Assembly (NCBI GenBank): GCA_905207705.1 | Contig: CAJLMA010000015.1 | Location: 1 to 43,057 of the forward strand | Origin: an uncultured Prevotellaceae bacterium | GTDB taxonomy: Bacteria > Bacteroidota > Bacteroidia > Bacteroidales > Muribaculaceae | Reading direction: 5' to 3' | DNA: 43,057 nucleotides | Shown: positions 31,588-40,028 of the stretch, one piece after another | Layout of the letters: each line of letters opens with the position of its first letter | Numbering within the stretch: the first letter of the stretch is position 1 | Program-made: the position numbers and the translations under genes | The notes under the pieces: model-generated | Told to the model about the DNA's origin: nothing | Databases searched by the model: none | Seen by the model: the letters and a program-made list of their open reading frames with translations, nothing else

Positions 31588-33027
31588 ATGAAAAATACTA
31601 TGAAAAACAAATTGAGCGTCGGCGAGGATGTTGACCGTAAAGTGTTTGGGGCAGCTTTCAAGGCTTGGTGCGATTGGGATGTATTGCGAGAAAAACGGCG
31701 CAGGACCAAGGATTTCACTTATGGATCGCAGTGGAATGATATGGTTAAAGATTCTTTGGGACGGAGCCTGCGAGAATATGACAAGGTGGCCGAAAGCGGT
31801 AAAGAACCGTTGACCAATAATGTGATACGTCGTCTTGTGCGAAGCGTTGTTGGGCGTTTCAGAAATTCGGTTACTAAGGCAAGTGCCGATTTGGAAGATT
31901 GTTACAATGCCAATTGCTTGAATGAAATTGACAGTCGCATGCTTGAGGAATTCTTGATTTCAGGGTGTTGCTTGCAGCGTGTGGATGTTTCGGAGTCTGG
32001 GATAACGGTAGATAATCTAAACATGAACAGGTTCTTTTCCAACTCGACCGAGGATGTCAGAGGGCGAGATTGCACCATCGTTGGTTATCTGCATGATTGC
32101 AACGTCGGATGGTTGATAAAACGTCTCGCCATTGGAAACAGGGGGCTTGCGTGCCGCATAAGGAACATATACGGTAGTGGAGATGAGTTGGCTGCCGGGA
32201 GCAGCTTGACTGTTGGGGTGGATAGTGAACGTTACGGAGGTTTTTTGCGTGCAAAAGGAGGGCTTTGCCGAGCCATAGAAGTGTGGACACTTGAAATGAC
32301 CGAAATATTGGAATGTCATGATCGCATGACAGCCGAATTTTTCTTGCTTGACACATCTTGTATGCCCGATGTGGATGCCGAGAATAAACGTCGTGACTTG
32401 TTGGGCCTTGAGTTGATTGATGCCGATTGGGGTGTCAAGGAAACTTGGCATTGCCGATGGTACGCTCCCGGTGGAGAATTGTTGTCGCATTATGTTTCTC
32501 CGTATAAGCATGGAAGCCATCCATTTGTCATGAAATTGTATCCGCTGACCGATGGAGAGGTTCATTCGTTTGTCGAGGATGTGATTGACCAGCAGAAGTA
32601 TATCAACCGTTTGATAACTCTCATAGAGCATATAATGGGAGCGAGCGCGAAAGGTGTCCTGCTGTATCCCGATACGGCACTTCCTGAAGGGTTTACTTGG
32701 AAGGATGTAAAGCGGATATGGTCGAGTACCAATGGTATAATTCCTTATTCGGAAGGTTGCAATGGAGCGATGCCGCACCAAGTGTCGACAAATGCGACCG
32801 ACATAGGTGCCTATGAATTGCTATCGTTGCAAATGCAGTTGGTTGAGGAGATAAGCGGCGTTGGAAGTGTGTTGCAAGGCAAAGCCACGTCAAACAAAGG
32901 GGTGCAGATGTATGAGCGTCAGGTTGAGAATGCCAGCATTTCGCTTGCCGACATATTTGAAACATTTTATGACTTTCGTCGCAATCGTGATGATAAAATC
33001 AGGCACTGCGAATATGCAGATGAATAG
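31588..33027 (+). CDS. orphan phage-portal-like protein
   Basis: A 479-residue protein from the ATG at 31588; an in-frame ATG five codons on is equally possible. The N-terminus, RRRTKDFTYGSQWNDMV, followed by GKEPLTNNVIRRLVRSVVGRFR, is the opening pattern of P22-type phage portal proteins (a Y-G-x-Q-W segment, then 'plan to find N-x-I...V..VVG..R'). Later HGSHPFVMKLYPLTDGEVHSFVEDVIDQQKYINRL and QLVEEISGVGSVLQGKATSNKGVQMYERQ match the stem and wing region of that family. Portals form the dodecameric DNA gate of phage capsids. No terminase, capsid, scaffold or tail gene is adjacent: the neighbours are a glycan operon and ldcA. The frame is intact, and a -7 box TATCTTTG (31567-31574) lies just upstream, so it may be a domesticated host gene. 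Confidence 0.65.
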   Translation: MKNTMKNKLSVGEDVDRKVFGAAFKAWCDWDVLREKRRRTKDFTYGSQWNDMVKDSLGRSLREYDKVAESGKEPLTNNVIRRLVRSVVGRFRNSVTKASADLEDCYNANCLNEIDSRMLEEFLISGCCLQRVDVSESGITVDNLNMNRFFSNSTEDVRGRDCTIVGYLHDCNVGWLIKRLAIGNRGLACRIRNIYGSGDELAAGSSLTVGVDSERYGGFLRAKGGLCRAIEVWTLEMTEILECHDRMTAEFFLLDTSCMPDVDAENKRRDLLGLELIDADWGVKETWHCRWYAPGGELLSHYVSPYKHGSHPFVMKLYPLTDGEVHSFVEDVIDQQKYINRLITLIEHIMGASAKGVLLYPDTALPEGFTWKDVKRIWSSTNGIIPYSEGCNGAMPHQVSTNATDIGAYELLSLQMQLVEEISGVGSVLQGKATSNKGVQMYERQVENASISLADIFETFYDFRRNRDDKIRHCEYADE

Positions 33028-33073
33028 TGCCGGTCATGAATAACTCGTGTGGTTGCAGAAAGAGTTCGGGTAA

Positions 33074-33104
33074 TTGTTTGAATGTGTGTTTTTAATTAAA
33101 TTTG
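33074..33104 (+). promoter_or_regulatory. promoter of the LD-carboxypeptidase gene
   Basis: TTG (33074-33076), a 20-bp spacer and TAAATTTG (33097-33104). The leader would be about 97 nt. Confidence 0.65.
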
Positions 33105-33207
33105 CATCATTGAAAAGAAAATTGCGATTTATTCAATTATGTTAATAGCCTGAGTGCATGGTTTATGTCTTTGAATAACTTGATATTGTGAAAATTAACT
33201 GGTGGAA

Positions 33208-34191
33208 ATGAAAAATGCGTTCATAGCTGCGATATTTGCAGTTGCGTTTGTAATGGGTGCGAATGCTCAAAATCGAGAAATGGTGCGTCCCGAATCTTTG
33301 CGTCCCGGAGACAAGATTGCGATAATAAGTCCGGCAGGAAAGTGCCTTGCAAGCTACGTCAGCAGTGCCGAGCAGGTTGTACGCGAATGGGGTTATGTGC
33401 CGGTAGTAGGAAAGTATGCTCTTGAAGTGAACGGCTCGTTTGCCGGAACAATGGAACAACGAAAGCATGACCTTGAAGCGGCATTGCTCGATCCTGATGT
33501 GAAAGCAATTTTGTGTACTCGCGGAGGTTATGGCTCAATGCAGGAATTGTGCGAGATGGATTTGGATATTTTTGCACGCAATCCCAAGTGGATTATAGGT
33601 TTTAGCGACATAACAGCTATTCACGGCGCGGCTGTGACTAAAGGGGTGATGAGCATCCACGGGCAAATGTGCGCGCACTTGAAGAAATATCATGGCAAGG
33701 ACTCTTGCAGCCGTGCGTTGAAAAATATTCTTGCCGGCGGAGTGCCTCATTATAAAATAAAGCCTGACAGGCGAAACCACTTCGGGACTGCCAAGGGAAT
33801 GCTGTTGGGTGGCAATCTGGCAATGCTCAACAGTTTCACGGCTTCGCCCATTGACATGCTTACGGGATATGCCGACAGGGATGTGATACTTTTCATAGAA
33901 GATGTGGGAGAGTCGCTTGAACGGCTTAACAGAATGATATACACATTGAAGCTAAACGGAACGCTTGGCCGCATCAAGGGCTTCATTGTGGGAAATTTCA
34001 AGAATGTCAGGTACACGCCCGATTTCAAGCATGTGTATGACATGATTGAGAGCGTGATGAAAGATTATGACATACCTGTGGCTTATGGCTTCCCGGTGGG
34101 GCATGTGGATGAGAATTACCCGATGATAGAGGGTGCCGATGTAACGCTTGTCGTCGATGCCGAAGGGTGTGAGTTGACATTCGACATGTGA
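33208..34191 (+). CDS. ldcA: S66 LD-carboxypeptidase (LdcA/MccF family)
   Basis: A 327-residue serine peptidase with a signal peptide (MKNAFIAAIFAVAFVMGANA). This suggests a periplasmic enzyme, whereas many LdcA proteins are cytoplasmic. Core motifs: IISPAGKC, AILCTRGGYGSMQEL, the nucleophile elbow GFSDIT, then FIEDVGE and GHVDENYPMIEGA, which supply the catalytic Glu and His. These enzymes remove the terminal D-alanine of muropeptide tetrapeptides at an L,D bond during peptidoglycan recycling or remodelling; MccF relatives cleave microcin C. A GTG six bases upstream is in frame, but the ATG at 33208 fits the signal peptide. It is probably monocistronic. Confidence 0.9.
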   Translation: MKNAFIAAIFAVAFVMGANAQNREMVRPESLRPGDKIAIISPAGKCLASYVSSAEQVVREWGYVPVVGKYALEVNGSFAGTMEQRKHDLEAALLDPDVKAILCTRGGYGSMQELCEMDLDIFARNPKWIIGFSDITAIHGAAVTKGVMSIHGQMCAHLKKYHGKDSCSRALKNILAGGVPHYKIKPDRRNHFGTAKGMLLGGNLAMLNSFTASPIDMLTGYADRDVILFIEDVGESLERLNRMIYTLKLNGTLGRIKGFIVGNFKNVRYTPDFKHVYDMIESVMKDYDIPVAYGFPVGHVDENYPMIEGADVTLVVDAEGCELTFDM

Positions 34192-34300
34192 TGTTTTTTG
34201 CTTGTCGAGGCATGAATTTGCGATACTGCCGTATTGTTAACAATACTTATATAAAACAGGTTTTTATTAACAGTTTTAAGTAAAAAAGAATTGTTTTTCT

Positions 34301-34331
34301 TTTGAATTATTGTAGACATGCGTTATATTTG
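34301..34331 (+). promoter_or_regulatory. promoter of the DUF2795 gene
   Basis: TTTG (34301-34304), a 19-bp spacer and TATATTTG (34324-34331): full consensus, 41 bp before the ATG. Confidence 0.8.
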
Positions 34332-34372
34332 CGCAAAAAATTTTGAACTCATAATCTTAAATAGAAAACACT

Positions 34373-34594
34373 ATGTACTGGACGTTAGAACTTGCAACAA
34401 AACTTGAAGATGCGCCATGGCCTGCAACCAAAGAAGAACTTATCGATTATGCAATGCGTTCGGGCGCTCCGCTTGAAGTGATTGAGAATCTTCAAGAGAT
34501 GGAAGATGAAGGAGAAACTTATGACAGCATAGAAGATGTATGGCCTGACTATCCAAGCAAGGACGACTTCTTCTTTGACGAGGAAGAATATTGA
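34373..34594 (+). CDS. DUF2795 small acidic protein
   Basis: A 73-residue protein. DAPWPATKEELIDYAMRSGAPLEVIENL is the DUF2795 core, which has a short winged-helix-like shape. The tail is strongly acidic (DFFFDEEEY). In Bacteroidetes this gene is small, highly conserved and well expressed, but its role is unknown. It has a consensus promoter and a strong terminator of its own, so it is a single-gene unit, which suggests high expression. Confidence 0.9.
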   Translation: MYWTLELATKLEDAPWPATKEELIDYAMRSGAPLEVIENLQEMEDEGETYDSIEDVWPDYPSKDDFFFDEEEY

Positions 34595-34620
34595 TGGCTT
34601 TTGAGTAAGCTAAGTTATTA

Positions 34621-34671
34621 AACACCAGCGCGACGGACAATGGAAATTTGTTTGTCGCGCTGGTGTTTTAT
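34621..34671 (+). terminator. terminator between the DUF2795 and AraC genes
   Basis: AACACCAGCGCGAC (34621-34634) pairs with GTCGCGCTGGTGTT (34654-34667), a 14-bp perfect stem followed by TTATAATA. It can serve both converging genes. Confidence 0.88.
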
Positions 34672-34725
34672 AATATAATATGGTACAGTTTGCAACTGTG
34701 TTTTTATATGAAGTGAATGTGTCGT

Positions 34726-35613
34726 TTAGGGGTTGGAGAGGGTGGTTTTGCGGGTTTTGAATTTCGAGGGGGTCATGCCGGTGTGCTTCTTGAAGAATTT
34801 GCCGAATACCGACTGGTCGGAGAAGCCGGTCAAGGATGCCACTTCTTTTATGTCAAGGCTTGTGCTGTCGAGAAGCCTTTGGGCTTCGGCACACAATAAA
34901 TATGCTATGTGGAACCTTACTGTTTTGCCTGTGGTGTGCTTGACAATGCGCGACAAATAAGTGGTGGAAATACAAAGTCGGTCGGCATAGAATTCAATGT
35001 TGTGCGCTGTTCTGTAATTTTCGACGAGCAATTTTCTGAAATTGCGGTATATGGACAATGACCGCTTGGCGTGGCTCGAAGTGGCGAGAGTGTCGCTGTT
35101 CATGCACTCGGCTACTTGAAGCAAAAATGAATTGCACAGGCTTTTTATAATTCCGTCTTTGTTTAACTTGAAGTATCGAGAGCATGAATTAAGTAATGAC
35201 TCGGTGCGGCGTATGTTGTCGATTGCCGCATCCGAAAGTCGTACAACAGGAATCTGTTGCCTGCTGATGAATCCTGCCAATTGCTGATACACTTGTTGCG
35301 ATACAGGCAGGCTGTCGAAAAATTCGGGTTCAAACATCATGCACGAAATGCGGAGTGCATTAGTCGGCATGTCAAGAGCAATTTCCATGCCCGGAGACAA
35401 TATCATCAAGTCGGCGTGTTGTAAATGGCCGTTGGCATCGTATCCCGAAGCTGACAATGTTCCGTTTAAAACCAATACAAAGAAGAATGCTCCTTTGCAC
35501 AAAAGCCGTTTCGGCAATTGACTTGTCTCGTCAATTTCCGAATAATACAGGCAGTTTTCGTAAATATGGCATTTGCCGGTATCCCTTAACCACTTTAGCA
35601 GTGAAAATTCCAT
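34726..35613 (-). CDS. AraC-family transcriptional regulator
   Basis: A 295-residue protein from the ATG at 35613 (MEFSLLKWLRDTGKCHIYEN). An upstream in-frame ATG at 35634 overlaps the -7 box and is unlikely. The N-terminal 150 residues are a cupin-like sensing domain (GAFFFVLVLNGTLSASGYDANG). The C-terminal 100 residues hold two helix-turn-helix motifs: IEFYADRLCISTTYLSRIVK and IKEVASLTGFSDQSVFGKFF, ending KHTGMTPSKFK. This is the AraC/XylS DNA-binding signature. It is divergent from the membrane/cytidylate-kinase-like fusion gene, its likely target. The effector is unknown. Confidence 0.9.
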   Translation of the reverse strand: MEFSLLKWLRDTGKCHIYENCLYYSEIDETSQLPKRLLCKGAFFFVLVLNGTLSASGYDANGHLQHADLMILSPGMEIALDMPTNALRISCMMFEPEFFDSLPVSQQVYQQLAGFISRQQIPVVRLSDAAIDNIRRTESLLNSCSRYFKLNKDGIIKSLCNSFLLQVAECMNSDTLATSSHAKRSLSIYRNFRKLLVENYRTAHNIEFYADRLCISTTYLSRIVKHTTGKTVRFHIAYLLCAEAQRLLDSTSLDIKEVASLTGFSDQSVFGKFFKKHTGMTPSKFKTRKTTLSNP

Positions 35614-35631
35614 CAATCGTGTGTTATGTGG

Positions 35632-35668
35632 CAAATTTAAATATTTGTTTCGTTTTTGACGAAAACAA
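35632..35668 (-). promoter_or_regulatory. promoter and inverted repeat in the AraC divergent region
   Basis: The minus strand has TAAATTTG (35639-35632), 18 bp from the AraC ATG, with a TTTC about 21 bp upstream. The same stretch carries an inverted repeat, TTGTTTCGT with ACGAAAACAA (35646-35667), a plausible operator for the AraC protein. Confidence 0.5.
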
Positions 35669-35730
35669 GTCGCTATTTTATGTGTGCGGGAAAAATAAAA
35701 ATTCAGACATTTGCAAAAATTTTTTAAGAT

Positions 35731-37014
35731 ATGGATAAATACACTATTAGGCGTTATTTTCTTTTTCTTGTTGCTATTTTTATCAATGCGTTTGGAATCG
35801 TATTCATAACCAAAGCGTTACTTGGTACCTCCCCCATAACCAGCATCAATTATGTATTGAGCATGTTCACGCCCTACACGATGGGCGAGTGGACGATAAT
35901 TTCAAATGTGTTGTTTGTTGCCATAGAATTGCTTTTCATGACAAAGGCCGACTTGAAAGCCGACTTGCGTATTTACTTGTTGCAAATTCCCATCACCTTC
36001 TGTTTCGGGTGGTCGATAGATATTTCAATGAACATGTTGTCGTGGCTCAATCCGTCTAATTACATGGCTCAATTGTGCAGCCTTGCCGTCGGTTGCGTTA
36101 TTCTTGCAATAGGCATCGCACTGGAGGTGAAAGCCAATGTGGCACTTGTCGCCGGAGAATACTTTGTAAGGGTCATAGCCAAGCGATTGCGCAATGAATT
36201 TGGCTTCGTAAAGCTGGGCTTTGATGTCACGCTTGTGGTGCTGGCTTGCATATTGTCGGTAATATTCATGTCGGGTATATACGGTGTGAGGGAAGGAACC
36301 GTCATTGCAGCCCTTATCGTGGGGCCGATAGTCCATTTCATAAGCCCATACTACAAGTATCTCGATAATTGGATTGGCGAAGGCAATAAGCGGCCGGAGA
36401 TTGAGGCGGTTGCCAATTCAAAACATACGATAATCACCATAGCCCGGGAATATGGCAGTGGAGGCCACTTGCTCGGGGAGATGGTTGCCAAGGACCTCGG
36501 CATACCGTTCTACGACAAGGAGTTGATAGAGCTTGCCGCAAAGAAGAGCGGATTGAGCGAAAAATATGTTTCGCAGAATGAGCAGTCGATGTCGCAGTCG
36601 TGGTTGAAGAATATAATTTTGCACAATCATGAGTCGTCATTGGGCTTCAGCCTTTCTTCGCGCGATGCTCTGTTTGTGGCTCAATGCCACGTTGTGAGGG
36701 AACTGGCTGCGAAAGAATCGTGTGTCATAATAGGCCGTTGTGCTGATTTCGTGCTTGATGATTACCGTAAAGTCGTGAAAGTGTTCTGTTATTCAACAGT
36801 AGAGGATGAATGCTTGAGGTGCACGAGCGAGTATGGAATAGAGCCCGACAAGGCCGAAGCCGAAGTTAAGCGCATAAACCGAGCCCGTTCCACACATTAT
36901 GAGTATTATACAGGGAAAAAATGGGGAGATCCTCATAATTACGACTTGATGATAAATACTGGAAGCATGAGTTTGTCAACGGCTTGTAAATTGATAACGA
37001 GTTTGGCGCGTTGA
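35731..37014 (+). CDS. YczE-like membrane domain fused to a cytidylate-kinase-like domain
   Basis: A 427-residue two-part protein. Residues 1-215 have about five membrane segments (RRYFLFLVAIFINAFGIVF, TMGEWTIISNVLFVAIELLF, and so on), with GTSPITSINYVLS typical of YczE/DUF6198 proteins. Residues about 230-427 are a cytidylate-kinase-like P-loop domain: TIITIAREYGSGGHLLGEMV (ATP loop), GIPFYDKELIELAAKKSGLSE, CVIIGRCADFVL and HYEYYTGKKWGDPHNYDLMINT. Real Cmk phosphorylates CMP/dCMP, but this 'cytidylate kinase-like' family has no proven substrate. The fusion puts a putative nucleotide-binding kinase on the inner face of the membrane. It is transcribed divergently from the AraC regulator. Confidence 0.85.
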   Translation: MDKYTIRRYFLFLVAIFINAFGIVFITKALLGTSPITSINYVLSMFTPYTMGEWTIISNVLFVAIELLFMTKADLKADLRIYLLQIPITFCFGWSIDISMNMLSWLNPSNYMAQLCSLAVGCVILAIGIALEVKANVALVAGEYFVRVIAKRLRNEFGFVKLGFDVTLVVLACILSVIFMSGIYGVREGTVIAALIVGPIVHFISPYYKYLDNWIGEGNKRPEIEAVANSKHTIITIAREYGSGGHLLGEMVAKDLGIPFYDKELIELAAKKSGLSEKYVSQNEQSMSQSWLKNIILHNHESSLGFSLSSRDALFVAQCHVVRELAAKESCVIIGRCADFVLDDYRKVVKVFCYSTVEDECLRCTSEYGIEPDKAEAEVKRINRARSTHYEYYTGKKWGDPHNYDLMINTGSMSLSTACKLITSLAR

Positions 37015-37171
37015 CATATAATCGGAGAGGTGCGTGTGGTTTGTCGAAAGACATGGCCGTTTCCCGGCATTGAAAATTGTCAACATTGGTTGATAAAATT
37101 GCCAATATAGGAAGTGGAAGATTATATAACCATATAATTTTCCTATTTTTACCAGCTCATAAATAATCACG

Positions 37172-38758
37172 ATGAAATATAAGTTGGTATTCCTATTATT
37201 GATGATGCCTTTATTGTTGTCGGCCGGTAAGACAACCGATAGTATATCGTGTGCTAAAGCCTTAGATGATAATTTTTCAGCGGAGCATGTGGTAAGTATG
37301 CCGGTTTTACCCGACAGTTGTGATGTCGCGCGACTTGAGAAAAAAGCGTTCTGGAGGGCATCGGCCGAGACGGTTGGTTTTAATGTCGGGTTATGGGCAT
37401 TTGACCGATATGTGCAGAAAGGGCATTACGCATATATTTCATTCAACACTATAAAGGAGAATTTCAAGCACGGGTTTGAATGGGATGATGACCATTTGGG
37501 TACCAACATGTTTGCGCATCCATATAACGGTTCGTTGTTTTACAATGCCGGGCGTTCCAACGGCTATAACTTCTGGCAATCAGAGCTTTTTGCCATTGGT
37601 GGCAGCGCGATGTGGGAAATGTTCATGGAATGCGAATATCCATCAACCAATGACATCATAGCCACTCCCGTTGGCGGAGCCGCAATAGGAGAAGTGCTGT
37701 ATCGCACGTCCGACCTTGTGCTTGACGACCGCACTTCGGGCGGAGAGCGGTTTGGGCGTGAATTGGCTGCGTTTGTCATATCGCCGATGCGCGGATTCAC
37801 ACGCATAGTCACAGGCCGGGCTTGGGAGAAACGGGCTACTTCAGGCCGGCGTTTCGGCATACCGCCAATTCAAGTGTCTATGTCGCTCGGTGCCCGAATG
37901 TTAGTGTTTCAGGATGCTGAGAAAATGGCGAGGACAGGAGCTGTGGCACGCATCGACATTGAATATGGCGACCGTTTTGCTTTGACTTCAAAAACGCCGT
38001 ATGACTATTTCAGCTTCTTGCTTGAGTTGAACGCGATGAAGACTCAGCCTCTGTTGAGCCGGGTCGAGATCATCGGACGGTTGTTGTCAAGGGAATTGGC
38101 CGACACGTTGAATTGCCGTCTGTCGTTAGGGATGTACCAGCATTTTGATTATTTCGATTCTGATACCATTAGCAAGGAATTTGTTCCCCAAAGTGACCTT
38201 GATCCGTGTGTCGTGCCATATAAATTAGGGACTCCGGCTTCAGTGGGAGGAGGTTTGATGTTCCGTTGCACGGCTTTTCCTCGTTGCACCATCGATGCAT
38301 ATTTTCATGCAAACGGAGTAGTGCTCGCGGGTGTGTTGAGCGACTTTTATCGCCAGTATCATAGAAATTACAATTGGTCGTCGGGATTTTCGTTTAAGAC
38401 AGGAATCAACTGCACTTTTGGCAACAGGTTGTCTTTAAGTCTGTCAAACAGGTCATACCGGTTATACACTTGGCAAGGGTATGATGCGGACAAAGACTGG
38501 TCGCTTACTCCCGAAGGAGGACCGGTGAACGTGCAAGGCGACCGGTCGAACGTGCTGTTCAGCTATTCGGAATTAAGAGCGGATTGCCGACTTTGGGAAC
38601 GGCTGTATGCCACATTCAGCCTCGATTGGTATTACAGGCGTTCAACTTATAACCGCCATGTAAAGGGGTCTATCGGAGATATTAACTATGAATTGTACGA
38701 ACCCATCATTTGGAGCCATCAGGCAGGTATGCATTTCATGCTCACCTATGCCTTTTAA
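37172..38758 (+). CDS. DUF3943 outer-membrane-type protein
   Basis: A 528-residue exported protein with a signal peptide (MKYKLVFLLLMMPLLLSAGK). The DUF3943 core is clear: FEWDDDHLGTNMFAHPYNGS, then LFYNAGRSNGYNFWQSELFA, then GGSAMWEMFMECEYPSTNDI and GGAAIGEVLYRTSDLVLDD. The C-terminal half alternates hydrophobic residues and ends in an aromatic (MLTYAF), as in outer-membrane beta-barrels. Function unknown. The DUF3943 region may act as a lipid-facing or periplasmic module. It converges with the M16 peptidase gene with a 6-bp gap and no separate terminator. Confidence 0.85.
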   Translation: MKYKLVFLLLMMPLLLSAGKTTDSISCAKALDDNFSAEHVVSMPVLPDSCDVARLEKKAFWRASAETVGFNVGLWAFDRYVQKGHYAYISFNTIKENFKHGFEWDDDHLGTNMFAHPYNGSLFYNAGRSNGYNFWQSELFAIGGSAMWEMFMECEYPSTNDIIATPVGGAAIGEVLYRTSDLVLDDRTSGGERFGRELAAFVISPMRGFTRIVTGRAWEKRATSGRRFGIPPIQVSMSLGARMLVFQDAEKMARTGAVARIDIEYGDRFALTSKTPYDYFSFLLELNAMKTQPLLSRVEIIGRLLSRELADTLNCRLSLGMYQHFDYFDSDTISKEFVPQSDLDPCVVPYKLGTPASVGGGLMFRCTAFPRCTIDAYFHANGVVLAGVLSDFYRQYHRNYNWSSGFSFKTGINCTFGNRLSLSLSNRSYRLYTWQGYDADKDWSLTPEGGPVNVQGDRSNVLFSYSELRADCRLWERLYATFSLDWYYRRSTYNRHVKGSIGDINYELYEPIIWSHQAGMHFMLTYAF

Positions 38759-38764
38759 AGATGG

Positions 38765-39997
38765 CTATTCAAATGTCAATGTGGATGCTTGTTCGGGAGA
38801 TATAATAGCTGCAGCCTCCATGATTTGGCTTGAGGTAATATCCATTATGTGTGCCTTTGTTTCCTCATTATTGGCCACATGTCCGTAATATAGGAAGCTT
38901 TTGCCCATCGACAAGGCAAGAGCCTCGTTGTTGTCGCTCGACACGAGAAGCTGGCCTATGAATTGTTTCTTTGCAGCATCGAGAGCCTTATCCGACATCG
39001 GCGATGAGGCGAGGTCGTTTATGATTCTTGAGATGAGCTTTATCGATGGAGCCACATGCTTGCTGTCGCTGCCAAAGTAGATTTGCATCAGTCCGCAATC
39101 GCTGAATAGCGATATGGAAGATTCCACCGTGTAGGCATAACCGTGCCGTTCGCGTATTGCGATGTTAAGCATTGAGTTCATTCCCGGGCCGCCGAGCATG
39201 TTGTTGAGCAAGAGCATGGCATATCGTCGATGGTCGTACATGCTGAATGCCGATGCGCCGTATATTGTGTGTGCCTGATGAGAGCCTATCGTTTGCCTGA
39301 TATGGAATGAAGGCAGTTGCATGGGCTTTAACCGGGGAGGCTTGGACAATGGATGACAAAGGCTGCCGAAATACCGTTCTACTATACGGAATACCATCGA
39401 CTCCTTGTAGTTGCCGAGGACGAAAAACACCATGTTGGTAGGTACATAAAGATTATTCAGATAATTGCGACAGTCATCGCTTGTAAATCCTCGCAGGTCT
39501 TTCTCTATTCCCAAGATATTGTGTCCGAGAGGATGTCCTTTCCATATCATGTCCTCAAAGTCATCGCATACGGCTTCGGCAGGAGCGTCTCGATAGGATG
39601 CGGCTTCATCGAGAACTACCTCCCGCTCTTTGTCGAGTTCGTTTTCCGGAAATATTGAATAAGCGACAAGGTCGGAAATAAGTTCTACAGCGCGGGCAAG
39701 GTGCTTGCAGGGGAATACTGAGTAGACCGTCGTGTTCTCTTTTGTGGTGTAGGCATTAAGCTCTCCGCCCACTCGTTCCATGCGGTTGAGGATGTGCCAT
39801 GCACGACGATGGCGGGTGCCTTTGAATATCGTGTGTTCGACAAAGTGGGCAAGGCCGTGGCTGCCTTCCTGTTCATCGCGGCTTCCTGCGTCGATCGACA
39901 ATCCGCAATAGGCTACATCCGACGAGTTTGGCATGAAGATTATGCGCAAGCCGTTTGGGAGCGTATGTATGAGATATGTTTCTTTGTTGGTTTTCAT
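38765..39997 (-). CDS. M16 family zinc metallopeptidase
   Basis: A 410-residue protein from the ATG at 39997 (MKTNKETYLIHTLPNGLRII). The frame is open upstream but would overlap the flippase stop. The inverted zinc motif HFVEH (HxxEH) lies near residue 49-53 after GSRDEQEGSHGLA; a third metal ligand is probably in KEREVVLDE. ENTTVYSVF, NAYTTK and RERHGYAYTVESS are further M16 motifs. These enzymes digest short peptides or process precursors. No signal peptide is seen, so it is probably cytoplasmic. It is the third gene of the ruvB-flippase-peptidase block, 31 bp after the flippase stop. Confidence 0.9.
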   Translation of the reverse strand: MKTNKETYLIHTLPNGLRIIFMPNSSDVAYCGLSIDAGSRDEQEGSHGLAHFVEHTIFKGTRHRRAWHILNRMERVGGELNAYTTKENTTVYSVFPCKHLARAVELISDLVAYSIFPENELDKEREVVLDEAASYRDAPAEAVCDDFEDMIWKGHPLGHNILGIEKDLRGFTSDDCRNYLNNLYVPTNMVFFVLGNYKESMVFRIVERYFGSLCHPLSKPPRLKPMQLPSFHIRQTIGSHQAHTIYGASAFSMYDHRRYAMLLLNNMLGGPGMNSMLNIAIRERHGYAYTVESSISLFSDCGLMQIYFGSDSKHVAPSIKLISRIINDLASSPMSDKALDAAKKQFIGQLLVSSDNNEALALSMGKSFLYYGHVANNEETKAHIMDITSSQIMEAAAIISPEQASTLTFE

Positions 39998-40028
39998 TGT
40001 CAGCGATTGGCATTTGTCGTTGAGTCGC

